Shown piece after piece: positions 17,944 through 27,590 of a DNA stretch of 64,000 nt. Position 1 is the stretch's first letter, and every line of letters starts with the position of its first letter. A model generated the notes under the pieces. It saw only the letters and a program-made list of their open reading frames with translations, made no database searches and was not told the origin of the DNA. The translations under genes were made by a program, and so were the position numbers. Source of the stretch: Pseudomonadota bacterium (GTDB lineage: Bacteria > Pseudomonadota > Alphaproteobacteria > Rhizobiales > Hyphomicrobiaceae); NCBI GenBank assembly GCA_023423275.1, contig JAFAFW010000020.1:1-64000 (forward strand). Reading direction: 5' to 3'.

Positions 17944-18312
17944 TTAGGGATGCGGACGAGGGAAACCATGCCGATCCGACAGCGCCGCCAGAATAGCGTC
18001 CTTTTCAGCCACCAAGGCCCTTCCGCGATGGTTTCCGGTCTGGTGCGGCGATGTCGCGCCAGGAGCCAGGACGAGTAGCGGAAGCGATTGGTTCTCCTCC
18101 CCGGCGACGTCGACCACATCACAACGCGGGCGCGGCCAGGAAATTCGCCGGACATCCAACCGCTTCGCCAGATCTGGAAACGAAACAAGAACTCCCTCTA
18201 GCAACGCGCAATGCCAACAGTAGAATGTCTGACCCGGATATGCGGGATCTTCGAACCCGGGTTGCAAGAGATAAAGCGTGTCTCCCGATGCCACTGTGTC
18301 CACCTTCCCCAC
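17944..18312 (-). CDS. DUF3088 family protein
   Basis: A 122-aa protein recognised as DUF3088 from the pattern DTLYLLQPGF, YPGQTFYCWHC, ALLEGVL and RLDVRRISWPRPR, ending with DAILAALSDRHGFP. A CxxC pair (CWHC) sits where a thioredoxin-like fold would place its redox site. Function is not established. The longest frame starts at GTG 18312; an in-frame GTG three codons later (18303) has GAGG eight bases upstream and may be the true start. Divergent from rpsF, not part of the fab cluster. Confidence 0.75.
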   Translation of the reverse strand: MGKVDTVASGDTLYLLQPGFEDPAYPGQTFYCWHCALLEGVLVSFPDLAKRLDVRRISWPRPRCDVVDVAGEENQSLPLLVLAPGATSPHQTGNHRGRALVAEKDAILAALSDRHGFPRPHP

Positions 18313-18485
18313 CTCGGCTCAGCACTTCATGCCCGTGAAATACTTGCAACCTCGCCGAATTTCCGTATAACCGCGCCTGCAAGCCATCATGGTTGGAGGC
18401 TGAACGGCGAACGCGTCTTCGGACGCGGGAACGGACCTTAAGGTCCAATCCTGCCGGTGTCTCCGCTCTTTGAGGTCGTCTTTTT

Positions 18486-18523
18486 AAGGCCTTTCCTGCC
18501 GCCCAGCGGCGAGATCCGGCCTT
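18486..18523 (+). promoter_or_regulatory. Candidate S6:S18-binding leader of rpsF
   Basis: The rpsF 5' region can fold into two stacked helices. AAGGCC (18486-18491) pairs with GGCCTT (18518-18523), enclosing GCCGC (18498-18502) paired with GCGGC (18506-18510). The asymmetric internal loop has GAGATCC on its 3' side, ending in a CCG at the helix junction. A CCG trinucleotide in such a loop is the hallmark of the known rpsF leader that binds the S6-S18 complex for autoregulation. The match is by eye only. Confidence 0.4.
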
Positions 18524-18572
18524 TGAAGGGGCTCCGCGCCATGATGGACAACCAGAGAGGAAAGGCTGTTTC

Positions 18573-19151
18573 ATGCCATTGTATGAGCATGTCTTCCTGG
18601 CACGCCAGGAGGTCTCGAGCCAGCAGGTCGAGACCATGATGAAGGAATTCTCCGACGTCATCACCGAAGGTGGCGGCACTATCGGCAAGACCGAATATTG
18701 GGGCCTCAAGGGCCTCGCCTACAAGATCAAGAAGAGCCGCAAGGCGCATTACGCGCTCATGAACATCGATGCCCCGTCGGCCGCAGTGGCCGAAATGGAG
18801 CGCCGCATGGGCCTGTCCACGGACGTTATCCGCTTCCTCACGCTGCGCGTCGATGCGCACGAGGCCGAGCAGTCGGTCCAGATGCGCAAGAGCGATGACC
18901 GTCGGGACGGTGATCGCGGCGGCTTCCGCGGTGGTGATCGTGGCGGCTTCCGCGGTGGTGATCGTGGCGGTTTCCGCGGCGGTGATCGCGATGGCGATCG
19001 CGGTGGCTTCCGTGGCGGCGACCGCGAAGGCGGCTCCACGTTCCGCGCCCGTCCGCCGGGCGGCGGCGGTTTCCGTGGCGGTGATCGCGATGGCGGCGCT
19101 CCGCGTCCTCCGCGCCCGCCGCGTGACACGCAATCCGGTTCGGAGGAATAA
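18573..19151 (+). CDS. rpsF: Ribosomal protein S6 with Gly/Arg/Asp repeat tail
   Basis: A 192-aa S6, against about 100-135 aa for the core in other bacteria. Residues 1-100 are the conserved ferredoxin-like fold that binds S18 and 16S rRNA (MPLYEHVFLARQEVS, YWGLKGLAYKIKK, THE RFLTLRVDA-type end). Residues 110-170 are a repeat of GGFRGGDR units, an RGG-box-like basic/acidic low-complexity tail, then a proline/arginine-rich end. Start ATG 18573 follows AGAGAGGAAAGG. Operon with rpsR, whose RBS lies inside the last codons. Confidence 0.95.
   Translation: MPLYEHVFLARQEVSSQQVETMMKEFSDVITEGGGTIGKTEYWGLKGLAYKIKKSRKAHYALMNIDAPSAAVAEMERRMGLSTDVIRFLTLRVDAHEAEQSVQMRKSDDRRDGDRGGFRGGDRGGFRGGDRGGFRGGDRDGDRGGFRGGDREGGSTFRARPPGGGGFRGGDRDGGAPRPPRPPRDTQSGSEE
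18909..19016 (+). repeat. 24-bp tandem repeat inside rpsF
   Basis: Three near-identical 24-bp units at 18909-18932, 18933-18956 and 18957-18980, then a 12-bp partial unit (18981-18992) and a fourth diverged unit (18993-19016). Each full unit encodes GDRGGFRG. Units differ by only a few silent bases, which points to recent expansion or slippage. Confidence 0.9.
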
Positions 19152-19154
19152 GCC

Positions 19155-19403
19155 ATGGCTGACGTATCCGCCGCCGGCGCCCGCCGGCCGTTCCATCGCC
19201 GCCGCAAGACCTGCCCGTTCTCGGGCGCCAATGCACCGAAGATCGACTACAAGGATGTCCGGCTGCTGGGCCGCTACGTCTCCGAGCGCGGCAAGATCGT
19301 GCCGAGCCGTATTACGGCTGTTTCCGCCAAGAAGCAGCGTGAACTGGCCCGCGCCATCAAGCGCGCGCGGTTCCTGGGTCTGTTGCCTTACGTCCTGAAG
19401 TAA
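19155..19403 (+). CDS. rpsR: Ribosomal protein S18
   Basis: An 82-aa small-subunit protein that pairs with S6 on the 30S platform. [26 protein letters not shown] and the [18 protein letters not shown] end are typical (split here: [14 protein letters not shown]). The start ATG 19155 has GGAGG eight bases upstream, within the rpsF stop region. Highly basic, full length. Confidence 0.97.
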   Translation: MADVSAAGARRPFHRRRKTCPFSGANAPKIDYKDVRLLGRYVSERGKIVPSRITAVSAKKQRELARAIKRARFLGLLPYVLK

Positions 19404-19412
19404 TCGGGACAC

Positions 19413-19437
19413 TGGTGTCGTCGCATCGGCGACACCA
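19413..19437 (+). terminator. Stem-loop between rpsR and the DUF2232 gene
   Basis: TGGTGTCG (19413-19420) pairs perfectly with CGACACCA (19430-19437) across a nine-base loop. No T-run follows, so it is more likely an attenuating or mRNA-stabilising hairpin at the end of the ribosomal protein genes than a full terminator. Confidence 0.4.
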
Positions 19438-19517
19438 AGAACACACATGGTTGAGTTGGGACTGCGCAGAACGCGGTTCCCATCTCTAACCGCCGTACGC
19501 GCGGGACAGCTCGTATC

Positions 19518-20486
19518 ATGCCTATCGGACTACTCATCGGTCTTGGAGCCGGCCTCGTCTCGGCGGCGTTGTTCGCGTCGGCATCGACGGGAACGTTGCT
19601 TGGGCTGCTTGTCCTCTTCTTCCTGACGCCTTTGCCGGTCGCCATCGCCGGGATCGGTTGGGGCTGGCCGGTCGCCGCCGTCGCCGCCGTCGCCGCGCCT
19701 GTCGTGATTTCCGCACTGCTGACCCCGCACGGAGCCCTGCTCTACCTGCTGGCGTTGGGCCTGCCGACCGTTGTCCTGTCCTATCTCGCCTTGCTCAACC
19801 GGCCTGCCGATGACGGCGCGGACGGCGCTGTCGAGTGGTACCCGATCGGCAGGATCGTTGCCGTCGCCTCACTCTGGGCCGGCGGCCTGGCGGCGCTGGC
19901 ACTGCTGACCACTGCAACCGACCTGGACAGCCTGCGCGCGTCCTTGCGCTCCAGTTTCGAGCGGGTCTTTCTCGATCAGATCAAGCAATCATCTCCCGAG
20001 ACGCCATCCATCGGCCCGGCCGAGATCGAGGCGTTCACGGAGCTCATGGTCGTCAGCTTCGCCGGGGCGATCGCCACGATGTGGATGGCCATCGCGATGC
20101 TGAACATGTGGCTCGGCGGTCTCGTCAGTCGCGCCTCCGGACGTCTGATCAGGCCTTGGCCGGATCTGTCCGCGATCACGCTTCCGCGCATGATGCCGCT
20201 GGCTTTCGCGCTGGCCGTCGGCTTGACGTTTCTGCCCGGTTACATGGGCTTGATCGCCTCTGGGTTTGCCAGTGCCTTCCTGTTCGCCTTCCTGCTGGTC
20301 GGCCTCGCGATCCTGCATAGCGTCACGCGGGGTATCGGGGCGCGCCCCATGATTTTGAGCGCCGTCTATGCGTCGCTGGTCTTCCTCAATCCGTTCAGCG
20401 GCCTTGTCGTTGCGACCATCGGCCTTGCCGAGCCGATCTCTCCGTTCAGGCGCAAGCCACCGGCTTCGCCGAATTCTTCAATCTGA
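19518..20486 (+). CDS. DUF2232 (YybS-like) membrane protein
   Basis: A 322-aa integral membrane protein with about eight hydrophobic segments, starting [20 protein letters not shown]. Its place between rpsR and rplI is conserved in many alphaproteobacteria and in Bacillus (yybS), which supports DUF2232. Function is unknown. A soluble stretch around residues 130-175 ([18 protein letters not shown]) separates two membrane halves. Confidence 0.82.
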   Translation: MPIGLLIGLGAGLVSAALFASASTGTLLGLLVLFFLTPLPVAIAGIGWGWPVAAVAAVAAPVVISALLTPHGALLYLLALGLPTVVLSYLALLNRPADDGADGAVEWYPIGRIVAVASLWAGGLAALALLTTATDLDSLRASLRSSFERVFLDQIKQSSPETPSIGPAEIEAFTELMVVSFAGAIATMWMAIAMLNMWLGGLVSRASGRLIRPWPDLSAITLPRMMPLAFALAVGLTFLPGYMGLIASGFASAFLFAFLLVGLAILHSVTRGIGARPMILSAVYASLVFLNPFSGLVVATIGLAEPISPFRRKPPASPNSSI

Positions 20487-20517
20487 AACCACACACCTTC
20501 AAACAGGAGTTCGTATC

Positions 20518-21108
20518 ATGCAGGTTATTCTTCTGGAGCGTATCGGCCGCCTCGGCCAGATGGGCGACGTCGTCAACGTCAAAGACGGCTACGCCCGCAA
20601 CTTCCTGCTCCCCCAGGGCAAGGCCATGCGCGCCACCCAGGACAACATGACAGAGTTCGAATCGCGGCGCGTCCAGCTCGAGGCCAACAACCTCGAACTG
20701 AAGAAGGAGGCCGAGGCCATCGCCGAGAAGCTGAACGGCAAGCAGTTCATCTCCATCCGCCAGGCCGGCGACACCGGTCAGCTTTACGGCTCGGTGTCCA
20801 CGCGCGATATCTCGGAAATCGTGACCGAAGGTGGCTTCACCATCGACCGCAAGCAGGTCGTCCTGGAGCGGCCCATGAAGACGCTGGGCGTCCATGAGCT
20901 GAAGGTCGCGCTGCATCCGGAGGTGCTGGTCAAGATCGCGATCAACGTGGCACGCTCCGAGGACGAGGCGGCCCGTCAGGCGCGCGGTGAGGACGTCACG
21001 GTGGTTCGCGAAGAGCGCATGGAACTCGAGACCTTCGATCCCGACGCCGCGTTCGAGGAAGGCACGAGCCCGGAGGAGAACACCGAGGACGACTCAGCAC
21101 GCGGCTAA
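20518..21108 (+). CDS. rplI: Ribosomal protein L9
   Basis: A 196-aa L9. The N-domain [19 protein letters not shown] and [15 protein letters not shown] is canonical, followed by the long connecting helix and the C-domain. It ends with an acidic extension of about 45 residues (rich in Glu/Asp), usual in this group and longer than the 149-aa E. coli form. Start ATG 20518 has CAGGAG upstream; the frame is open further upstream but without homology. Confidence 0.96.
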   Translation: MQVILLERIGRLGQMGDVVNVKDGYARNFLLPQGKAMRATQDNMTEFESRRVQLEANNLELKKEAEAIAEKLNGKQFISIRQAGDTGQLYGSVSTRDISEIVTEGGFTIDRKQVVLERPMKTLGVHELKVALHPEVLVKIAINVARSEDEAARQARGEDVTVVREERMELETFDPDAAFEEGTSPEENTEDDSARG

Positions 21109-21261
21109 GTCCGCGTTTTCTGAGGCGCTTCAGGGCCGGACCCCAATAGGTTGCAGCAGCACAAGAATCGGGCTTGCTGTGACGTGTTGGACGGGGCACA
21201 TTTTCCTTCGTCGCACGTTTAAGAGCTGTCGAAGGTCTGCAACCGTCCCAGGGGTCCCGCC

Positions 21262-22518
21262 ATGTTTTGGCCACTGGAGCTCGTTCTGCGCAGGATCATC
21301 GCCAAGGGCGATCTCGCTGTCATCGATGCCGATGGACAGCAGCATGTCTTTGGCGACGGGTCCGGTCCGCCTGTCGTCATTCGTTTCACAGACAAGGCGA
21401 CCGAGCGCGCGATCGCTCTCAATCCTCAGCTTGCAGTCGGCGAAGCCTATATGGATGGCCGTCTGCTGATCGAGACGGGTGATCTCTACACCTTTCTCGA
21501 TCTGGGTATCCGCAACATGGATACCCATCGCGCGCCGTACTGGTCCCGCTTGCTCGACCGGTTTCGACTTTGGCTGCGCCGCACCCATCAGTTCAACCCG
21601 GTCTGGCGCAGCCAACGCAACGTTTCCCATCACTACGATATCGACGGCACCATCTACGATCTGTTCCTCGATCCGGATCGCCAATACTCGTGCGCCTACT
21701 ATCTTCCGGGAGCGGATCTCTTGGAGGCGCAGGAAGCCAAGAAGGCGCATATCGCGTCCAAACTGGCGATGGCTCCGGGACAGCAGGTGCTCGATATCGG
21801 CAGTGGCTGGGGCGGGCTTGGTCTCTGGCTCGCCAAGCACACGGGCGCCAACATCAAGGGCGTCACGCTGAGCACGGAACAACTCGCCATCGCCAGGGAT
21901 CGCGCGCGCAAGCAAGGTCTGCAATCCACAGTCCGCTTCGATTATGAGGACTATCGGCGGATTGAAGGCACGTTCGACCGGATTGTCTCGGTCGGCATGT
22001 TCGAGCACGTCGGAGTCAACCATTACGCCCGCTTTTTCCGCCGCATCAATACGCTGCTGAACAAGGACGGTGTTGCGCTGCTGCACTCGATCGGCCGCTC
22101 GGACGGTCCCGGCTTCACCAATCCGTTCATCGAAAAGTACATTTTCCCGGGCGGCTATTTCCCAGCGCTCTCGGAAGTACTCCCGGCGATCGAGCGCGCG
22201 GGCCTCGTCGTGTCCGACATCGAGATCCTGCGCCTGCACTATGCCGAAACGCTCAAGGCGTGGCGCGAACGCTTCATGGCGCGACGCGAGGAAGCCGTGC
22301 GGCTCAAGGGCGAAGCTTTCTGCCGGATGTGGGAGTTCTATCTCGCAGGCTCGGAGATCGCCTTCCGCCATCAGGGGCTCATCGTGTTCCAGATCCAGCT
22401 CGTCAAGAGCGTCGATGCCTTGCCGGTAACCCGCGATTATATGCTGGAGACGGAGCGTCGATATCGCCGGGAGGGTGGCCAGTCCGTCGAGCCCGAGCAT
22501 CGTCTCGCGGGCGAGTGA
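21262..22518 (+). CDS. cfa: Cyclopropane-fatty-acyl-phospholipid synthase family methyltransferase
   Basis: A 418-aa SAM-dependent methyltransferase that adds a methylene bridge to unsaturated acyl chains of membrane lipids. An N-terminal lipid-binding domain (1-130) is followed by the SAM site VLDIGSGWGGLGLWLA near residue 178 and the VSVGMFEHVG block with catalytic-site residues. SHHYDIDGTIYDLFLDP is typical. Located between rplI and dnaB with gaps of about 150 bp on both sides, so probably its own unit. Confidence 0.88.
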   Translation: MFWPLELVLRRIIAKGDLAVIDADGQQHVFGDGSGPPVVIRFTDKATERAIALNPQLAVGEAYMDGRLLIETGDLYTFLDLGIRNMDTHRAPYWSRLLDRFRLWLRRTHQFNPVWRSQRNVSHHYDIDGTIYDLFLDPDRQYSCAYYLPGADLLEAQEAKKAHIASKLAMAPGQQVLDIGSGWGGLGLWLAKHTGANIKGVTLSTEQLAIARDRARKQGLQSTVRFDYEDYRRIEGTFDRIVSVGMFEHVGVNHYARFFRRINTLLNKDGVALLHSIGRSDGPGFTNPFIEKYIFPGGYFPALSEVLPAIERAGLVVSDIEILRLHYAETLKAWRERFMARREEAVRLKGEAFCRMWEFYLAGSEIAFRHQGLIVFQIQLVKSVDALPVTRDYMLETERRYRREGGQSVEPEHRLAGE

Positions 22519-22671
22519 CCGGCCCACTCCGATCACGCCGCGACTCGGAAGGAGTGCTGATTCGCATCGCTGCAAGCATGATTCTCGACCGCTGTGCATT
22601 GCGGGGATGTTTCTGCGATTCGCGTGCTTCTCAAGACCGCTGTGCGGGAGCGATCTGTTACCTTCCCGCGC

Positions 22672-24186
22672 ATGACACAGAACGCCCTCCTCGCCCCTCA
22701 AAAGCTCCGCGCTCAAGCCGCCGCCTCCGAGCCGCTCGAATTCCGGCAGCCGCCGCACAACATCGAAGCGGAACAGGCACTGCTTGGCGCCATTCTCGTG
22801 AACAACGAATCGATGGACCGCGTCGCCGGCTTTCTCGATCCGCAACATTTCTACGATCCGATCCATCAGCAGATCTACGAGGTCGCCGGCAAGATCATCC
22901 AGGCCGGCAAGCAGGCAACACCGATCACGCTACGCACGTTCTTCGAAAACGCCGAGCCGATCGATGCCGACCTGACCGTCCCGCAGTACCTCGGCCGCCT
23001 GGCCGTCAACGCGACCACGATCATCAACGCCGCCGACTACGGCCGCACGGTCTATGATCTCGCCACGCGCCGTTCGCTGATCACGATCGGCGAGGAGATG
23101 GTCAACACGGCTTACGACAGCCCGGTCGACTTTCCGCCCGAGCAGCAGATTCAGGAGTCGGAGGGGCGTCTCTACGCGCTGGCGGAGAGCGGCAAGTACG
23201 GCCAAGGCTTCCTGAGCTTCAATACGGCGCTGACGCAGGCCATCGAGATGGCCAACAATGCCTATCAGCGCGACGGACACCTTTCGGGCCTCTCGACCGG
23301 CCTCGCCGATCTCGATGCCAAGATGGGCGGGCTGCAGAACTCGGACCTGATCATCCTGGCCGGACGTCCCTCGATGGGAAAAACGGCGCTCGTCACCAAC
23401 ATCGCCTACAACATCGCAAAGGCCTACAAGTCGGAGATGCAGCCTGACGGCACCGAGAAGACCATCGACGGCGGCATTGTCGGCTTCTTCTCACTCGAAA
23501 TGTCGGCCGAGCAGCTCGCCGCTCGTATCCTCTCCGAACAGTCGGAAATCCCGTCGGAAAAAATCCGGCGCGGCATGATCGACGAGAACGAGTTCAAGCG
23601 GCTGGTTCAGGTCAGCAAGGTGATGGGACAGTCGCCGCTGTATATCGACCAGACGGGCGGTCTTTCGATCGCCCAGCTCGCGGCCCGCGCCCGCAAGCTC
23701 AAGCGTCAGCGCGGCCTGAGCCTGCTGATCGTCGACTATCTCCAGCTCCTGACCGGCTCGTCCAAGAAAGCATCCGAAGGCCGCGTGCAGGAGGTGACGG
23801 AAATTACCACGGGCCTCAAAGCACTGGCAAAAGAGCTGGCGGTGCCGGTGATCGCGCTATCGCAGCTGTCGCGTTCGGTGGAACAGCGCGAAGACAAGCG
23901 CCCGCAGCTTTCCGACCTGCGCGAATCGGGCTCGATCGAGCAGGATGCCGACGTGGTCATGTTCGTTTTCCGCGAGGAATACTATGTAGAGCGAATGAAA
24001 CCACGCGAGGGGACGGCGGAATTCAATGATTGGCAGACGAAAATGATCGCCGTCGAGGGCAAAGCCGAGGTCATCATCGGCAAACAGCGTCACGGCCCCG
24101 TTGGCACCGTCCAACTCGCATTCGAAAGCCGATTTACGCGATTTGGAAATCTCGCACGCGAGTATCAACTGCCAGATCGCGACTAG
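22672..24186 (+). CDS. dnaB: Replicative DNA helicase
   Basis: A 504-aa DnaB. The N-terminal domain (PPHNIEAEQALLGAILVNN) mediates primase contact, and the RecA-like domain has Walker A GRPSMGKTAL near residue 230 and the DnaB signature LLIVDYLQLL near 345. It unwinds DNA at the fork as a hexamer. Start ATG 22672 precedes the conserved N-domain; upstream in-frame codons show no homology. An insertion around residues 245-265 (KAYKSEMQPDGTEKT) is common in alphaproteobacteria. Confidence 0.96.
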   Translation: MTQNALLAPQKLRAQAAASEPLEFRQPPHNIEAEQALLGAILVNNESMDRVAGFLDPQHFYDPIHQQIYEVAGKIIQAGKQATPITLRTFFENAEPIDADLTVPQYLGRLAVNATTIINAADYGRTVYDLATRRSLITIGEEMVNTAYDSPVDFPPEQQIQESEGRLYALAESGKYGQGFLSFNTALTQAIEMANNAYQRDGHLSGLSTGLADLDAKMGGLQNSDLIILAGRPSMGKTALVTNIAYNIAKAYKSEMQPDGTEKTIDGGIVGFFSLEMSAEQLAARILSEQSEIPSEKIRRGMIDENEFKRLVQVSKVMGQSPLYIDQTGGLSIAQLAARARKLKRQRGLSLLIVDYLQLLTGSSKKASEGRVQEVTEITTGLKALAKELAVPVIALSQLSRSVEQREDKRPQLSDLRESGSIEQDADVVMFVFREEYYVERMKPREGTAEFNDWQTKMIAVEGKAEVIIGKQRHGPVGTVQLAFESRFTRFGNLAREYQLPDRD

Positions 24187-24205
24187 TTGAGCTAGAAAGG
24201 CGTCT

Positions 24206-25378
24206 ATGAGCGCCGCCACACATACCGCTTCGCATCCCAGCGCCGAGGGCCTCGATGCCTTCACGCCACCGGATGCCCGCGCTGTGCTGCGGATCGACCT
24301 CGATGCGCTGCGGGCGAATTGGCGCAAGCTCAACGATGCAGCCGGGGCGGCGGAATGCGCCAGCGTCATCAAGGCGGACGCCTATGGCCTTGGGATCGAG
24401 CAGATCTGCCGGGCGCTGATCGATGAAGGCTGCCGGACCTTCTTCTGCGCTACCGTGGATGAAGGACATCGGATCCGGGCGGTCGACCCCGGCGTGGCGA
24501 TTTATATTCTCGACGGCCTGCTGCCCGGAGCATCGGCCTACTACTCCGGGTTCAATCTCCAGCCCGCACTGTCCAGCCTGCCGGAAATTCAGGAATGGGC
24601 GACATACTGCACGTCGATCGGGCGCCGCCTTCCTGCGGCCGTGCACATCGATACGGGCATGAACCGGCTTGGACTGCCGGACTACGAGATCGACGCGCTG
24701 GCCTCGTTGCCCGGACTGTTCGATAACTTCGAGCTGACATTGATCCTCAGTCATCTGGCGTGCGCCGATTACCGTGACAGCCCGATGAATACGCTGCAGC
24801 GAGAACGCTTCGATCGGCTCACCGCGCGCCTGCCCGGAGCCCGGCGCAGTCTCGCCAATTCAGGCGGCATCTTCTTGGGACCGGCGTTTCATTACGACCT
24901 GGTGCGCCCGGGCATCGCGCTTTACGGCGGGCGGGCGTTCGAAGGCTCCCCCAATCCGATGCGGACGGTGGTGAAACTGTCCGCCAAGGTCCTTCAGGTC
25001 CGTAATGTCGCGGCAAGCGAAACCGTGGGCTACGGCGCCGTCCACACAGCCCGCAAGCCGACACGTGTCGCCACGATCGCCTGCGGATATGCCGACGGCT
25101 TCCTGCGTGCTCTGGGCGGCTCGACCGATAATCCAGGGCCTGCGGGCTATATCGGTGCTCACCCCGTTCCCATTGTCGGCCGCGTGTCGATGGATCTGAT
25201 CACCCTCGACGTCAGCGACGTGCCCGAAGAGCTGGTCTTTCGCGGTGCATGGGTCGAGGTCATGGGAGACCGGGTGACGCTCGACGACCTTACGGATCGC
25301 GCCGGCACCATCGGCTATGAACTGCTGACGCGGCTGGGGCGGCGCGTACATCGCATCTACGAGGGAATCGGGGCGTGA
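24206..25378 (+). CDS. alr: Alanine racemase
   Basis: A 390-aa PLP enzyme making D-alanine for peptidoglycan. PLP lysine K56 lies in SVIKADAYGLG, the second catalytic base is the Tyr of VGYGAVH, and RVSMDLITLDVSD is the C-terminal barrel-to-beta-domain signature. Start ATG 24206 with GAAAGG upstream, only 20 bp after dnaB, so likely cotranscribed with it. Confidence 0.94.
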   Translation: MSAATHTASHPSAEGLDAFTPPDARAVLRIDLDALRANWRKLNDAAGAAECASVIKADAYGLGIEQICRALIDEGCRTFFCATVDEGHRIRAVDPGVAIYILDGLLPGASAYYSGFNLQPALSSLPEIQEWATYCTSIGRRLPAAVHIDTGMNRLGLPDYEIDALASLPGLFDNFELTLILSHLACADYRDSPMNTLQRERFDRLTARLPGARRSLANSGGIFLGPAFHYDLVRPGIALYGGRAFEGSPNPMRTVVKLSAKVLQVRNVAASETVGYGAVHTARKPTRVATIACGYADGFLRALGGSTDNPGPAGYIGAHPVPIVGRVSMDLITLDVSDVPEELVFRGAWVEVMGDRVTLDDLTDRAGTIGYELLTRLGRRVHRIYEGIGA

Positions 25379-25470
25379 GGGACAGAAGCCGGGGCTTGGC
25401 CGGGTGCCAACGTGTCATTTCTCGACGTCTGTGTGCGGCCGCCATTCCAGCACGACGGCGCGGATAAGAC

Positions 25471-26847
25471 ATGGCCAAGGCCGCCAAAACCTCGTTCGTC
25501 TGTCAGAACTGCGGAACCGTATCGGCGCGCTGGGTCGGCAAGTGCGCGGGATGCGGCGAGTGGAATACGCTTGTGGAAGAAACCGAAGCCGCGGTCGTCC
25601 CGGGCTCCGGTTTGTCGCGCACGACCCGCGGCAAGGTGATTACTCTGGAGACGCTGGCCGGCAGCACCGAGCCTGCGCCACGCATTCCGACCGGACTGGC
25701 CGAACTCGACCGGGTCACAGGTGGCGGGATCGTCCCGGCGTCCGCCCTGCTGATCGGCGGTGAGCCGGGGATCGGCAAATCGACGCTGTTGCTGCAGCTT
25801 ACGGCCGCCATGGCCAATGCGGGCCGCCGTGCGGTCTACTTCTCGGGCGAAGAGGCCGTGGCGCAGGTCCGCTTGCGCGCCGAACGCCTCGGCCTCGCTG
25901 CGGCCGACGTGGCTCTGGCTTCGGAAACGAATCTCGCCAACATCCTCGCCACACTGGCAGATGGCCGGCGGCCCGATCTCGTCGTCATCGATTCCATCCA
26001 GACGCTCTGGTCGGATGAACTGGACGCGGCCCCCGGCACCGTCAGCCAGGTGCGCGCCGCTACCCAGTCCCTCATCCGCTTTGCCAAATCACACGGCAGC
26101 GCACTGCTTCTCGTCGGCCACGTCACCAAAGAAGGCCAGATCGCCGGTCCGAAGGTGGTCGAGCACATGGTCGATACCGTGTTGTACTTCGAAGGTGACC
26201 GTGGACACCCCTACCGGATCCTCCGGGCGGTGAAAAACCGGTTCGGTGCGAGCGACGAGATCGGCGTCTTCGAGATGGCCGGCCAGGGTCTGCGCGAGGT
26301 CGCCAACCCTTCAGAGCTCTTTCTCGGCGACCGCGATGCCAGTAGCCCGGGTGCTGCCGTCTTCGCCGGTATCGAGGGAACGCGGCCGATCCTGGTGGAA
26401 ATTCAGGCACTCGTCGCCCCATCGACATTGGGGACACCGCGCCGCGCCGTGGTCGGATGGGACACCAGCCGTCTCGCCATGCTGCTGGCCGTGTTGGATG
26501 CACGCTGCGGCGTGTCCTTTGCGCAGCACGATGTCTACCTCAACATCGCGGGCGGACTGAAGATCACCGAGCCGGCTGCAGATCTCGCCGCGGCCGCTGC
26601 CCTTCTCTCGTCACTATCAGGTGTTGCCCTCCCGCCGCACCACGTCTACTTCGGTGAAGTCAGCCTGTCCGGCGCCGTGCGCGCTGCAGCCCACATGAAC
26701 ACGCGCTTGAAAGAAGCGCAGAAGCTGGGTTTCAAGCACGCCATGCTGCCTCAGGCCGGTGACATCGACGCAGGCGCGCTGAGCCTTTCGTTGCACCGTT
26801 TCTCGCATGTGAAGGCGCTTGCGGAGCGGTCTCTGGCGTGCGACTGA
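25471..26847 (+). CDS. radA: DNA repair protein RadA (Sms)
   Basis: A 458-aa branch-migration helicase of homologous recombination. Four-cysteine zinc motif CQNCG...CAGCGEW in residues 11-30, Walker A GGEPGIGKST near 93, the RadA-specific KNRFG motif near 253, and a Lon-protease-like C-domain without the catalytic Ser-Lys dyad being evident. Start ATG 25471. Same strand as alr, 92 bp later. Confidence 0.95.
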   Translation: MAKAAKTSFVCQNCGTVSARWVGKCAGCGEWNTLVEETEAAVVPGSGLSRTTRGKVITLETLAGSTEPAPRIPTGLAELDRVTGGGIVPASALLIGGEPGIGKSTLLLQLTAAMANAGRRAVYFSGEEAVAQVRLRAERLGLAAADVALASETNLANILATLADGRRPDLVVIDSIQTLWSDELDAAPGTVSQVRAATQSLIRFAKSHGSALLLVGHVTKEGQIAGPKVVEHMVDTVLYFEGDRGHPYRILRAVKNRFGASDEIGVFEMAGQGLREVANPSELFLGDRDASSPGAAVFAGIEGTRPILVEIQALVAPSTLGTPRRAVVGWDTSRLAMLLAVLDARCGVSFAQHDVYLNIAGGLKITEPAADLAAAAALLSSLSGVALPPHHVYFGEVSLSGAVRAAAHMNTRLKEAQKLGFKHAMLPQAGDIDAGALSLSLHRFSHVKALAERSLACD

Positions 26848-26896
26848 ACGTATGGGGGATGCCCCGTACATCGATGGACTTGAGGAGCCTCGACCG

Positions 26897-27526
26897 ATGA
26901 TCGGGCCGCTGACATATCTCGATGCCGCCCTTATTGCGATCGCCTTCCTTTCGGGGCTGCTCGCGATGTACCGCGGCCTGACGCGCGAGATTCTTTCGAT
27001 CCTGTCCTGGATCGCGGCGGCAGCCGCCGTGCTTTATTTCGTGCTCTTCCACCGAAATGTCGCAGAGGGTCTGGCGGCCGAGATCAACGCCCCCGTCTCA
27101 ATTGCTCAGATTGCCATCGGCGCGATCATCTTCCTGATCGTCCTGGTCGTCGTTCACCTAATTACGGCACGGATCTCCGACACGATCCTCGACAGCCGCG
27201 TTGGCATGATCGATCGGATTTTAGGCTTTGTTTTCGGTGTGTTGCGCGGCTTCGTCCTGGTCGTCATCCCGTACATGTTCTACGTCTCGTTCGTCCCCGA
27301 CCCGCAGATGCAATACCCCTGGATCCGGGAAGCGCGCTCGCTGCCGATGATCCAGAGCACCGGCGACACGCTGCGCAACCTGCTCGAACAGTATATGCCA
27401 TCCAGCCTGTCAGACGGCCCGGCCCAGCAGGGCGCGACGACTTCTCCCAGGATTCAGGATGTTGCGCTGTTGTCTAAGCGTAAAATTCCTATATCAGTCG
27501 TGATGCCTGAGAGGGCGGCGGGCTAG
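26897..27526 (+). CDS. cvpA: CvpA family membrane protein
   Basis: A 209-aa inner membrane protein with four hydrophobic segments in residues 5-140, starting MIGPLTYLDAALIAIAFLSG. RGLTREILSILSWIAA and the RIDRILGFVFGVLRG-like block (MIDRILGFVFGVLRG here) are CvpA signatures. CvpA lies next to purF in many proteobacteria, as here. Its role is linked to envelope function and colicin V export, and is not well defined. Start ATG 26897 has GAGGAG nine bases upstream. Confidence 0.9.
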   Translation: MIGPLTYLDAALIAIAFLSGLLAMYRGLTREILSILSWIAAAAAVLYFVLFHRNVAEGLAAEINAPVSIAQIAIGAIIFLIVLVVVHLITARISDTILDSRVGMIDRILGFVFGVLRGFVLVVIPYMFYVSFVPDPQMQYPWIREARSLPMIQSTGDTLRNLLEQYMPSSLSDGPAQQGATTSPRIQDVALLSKRKIPISVVMPERAAG

Positions 27527-27590
27527 GCCCCACGCGGATGCCCTCTCAGATCGCGTTGACGTCGTTGACACGAACTGCGGGAGCTTGGCG

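Noticed and set aside
21130..22866. 578-codon minus-strand frame opposite cfa and the dnaB start
   Set aside because: Mirror frame; no motifs, and it covers two promoter gaps.
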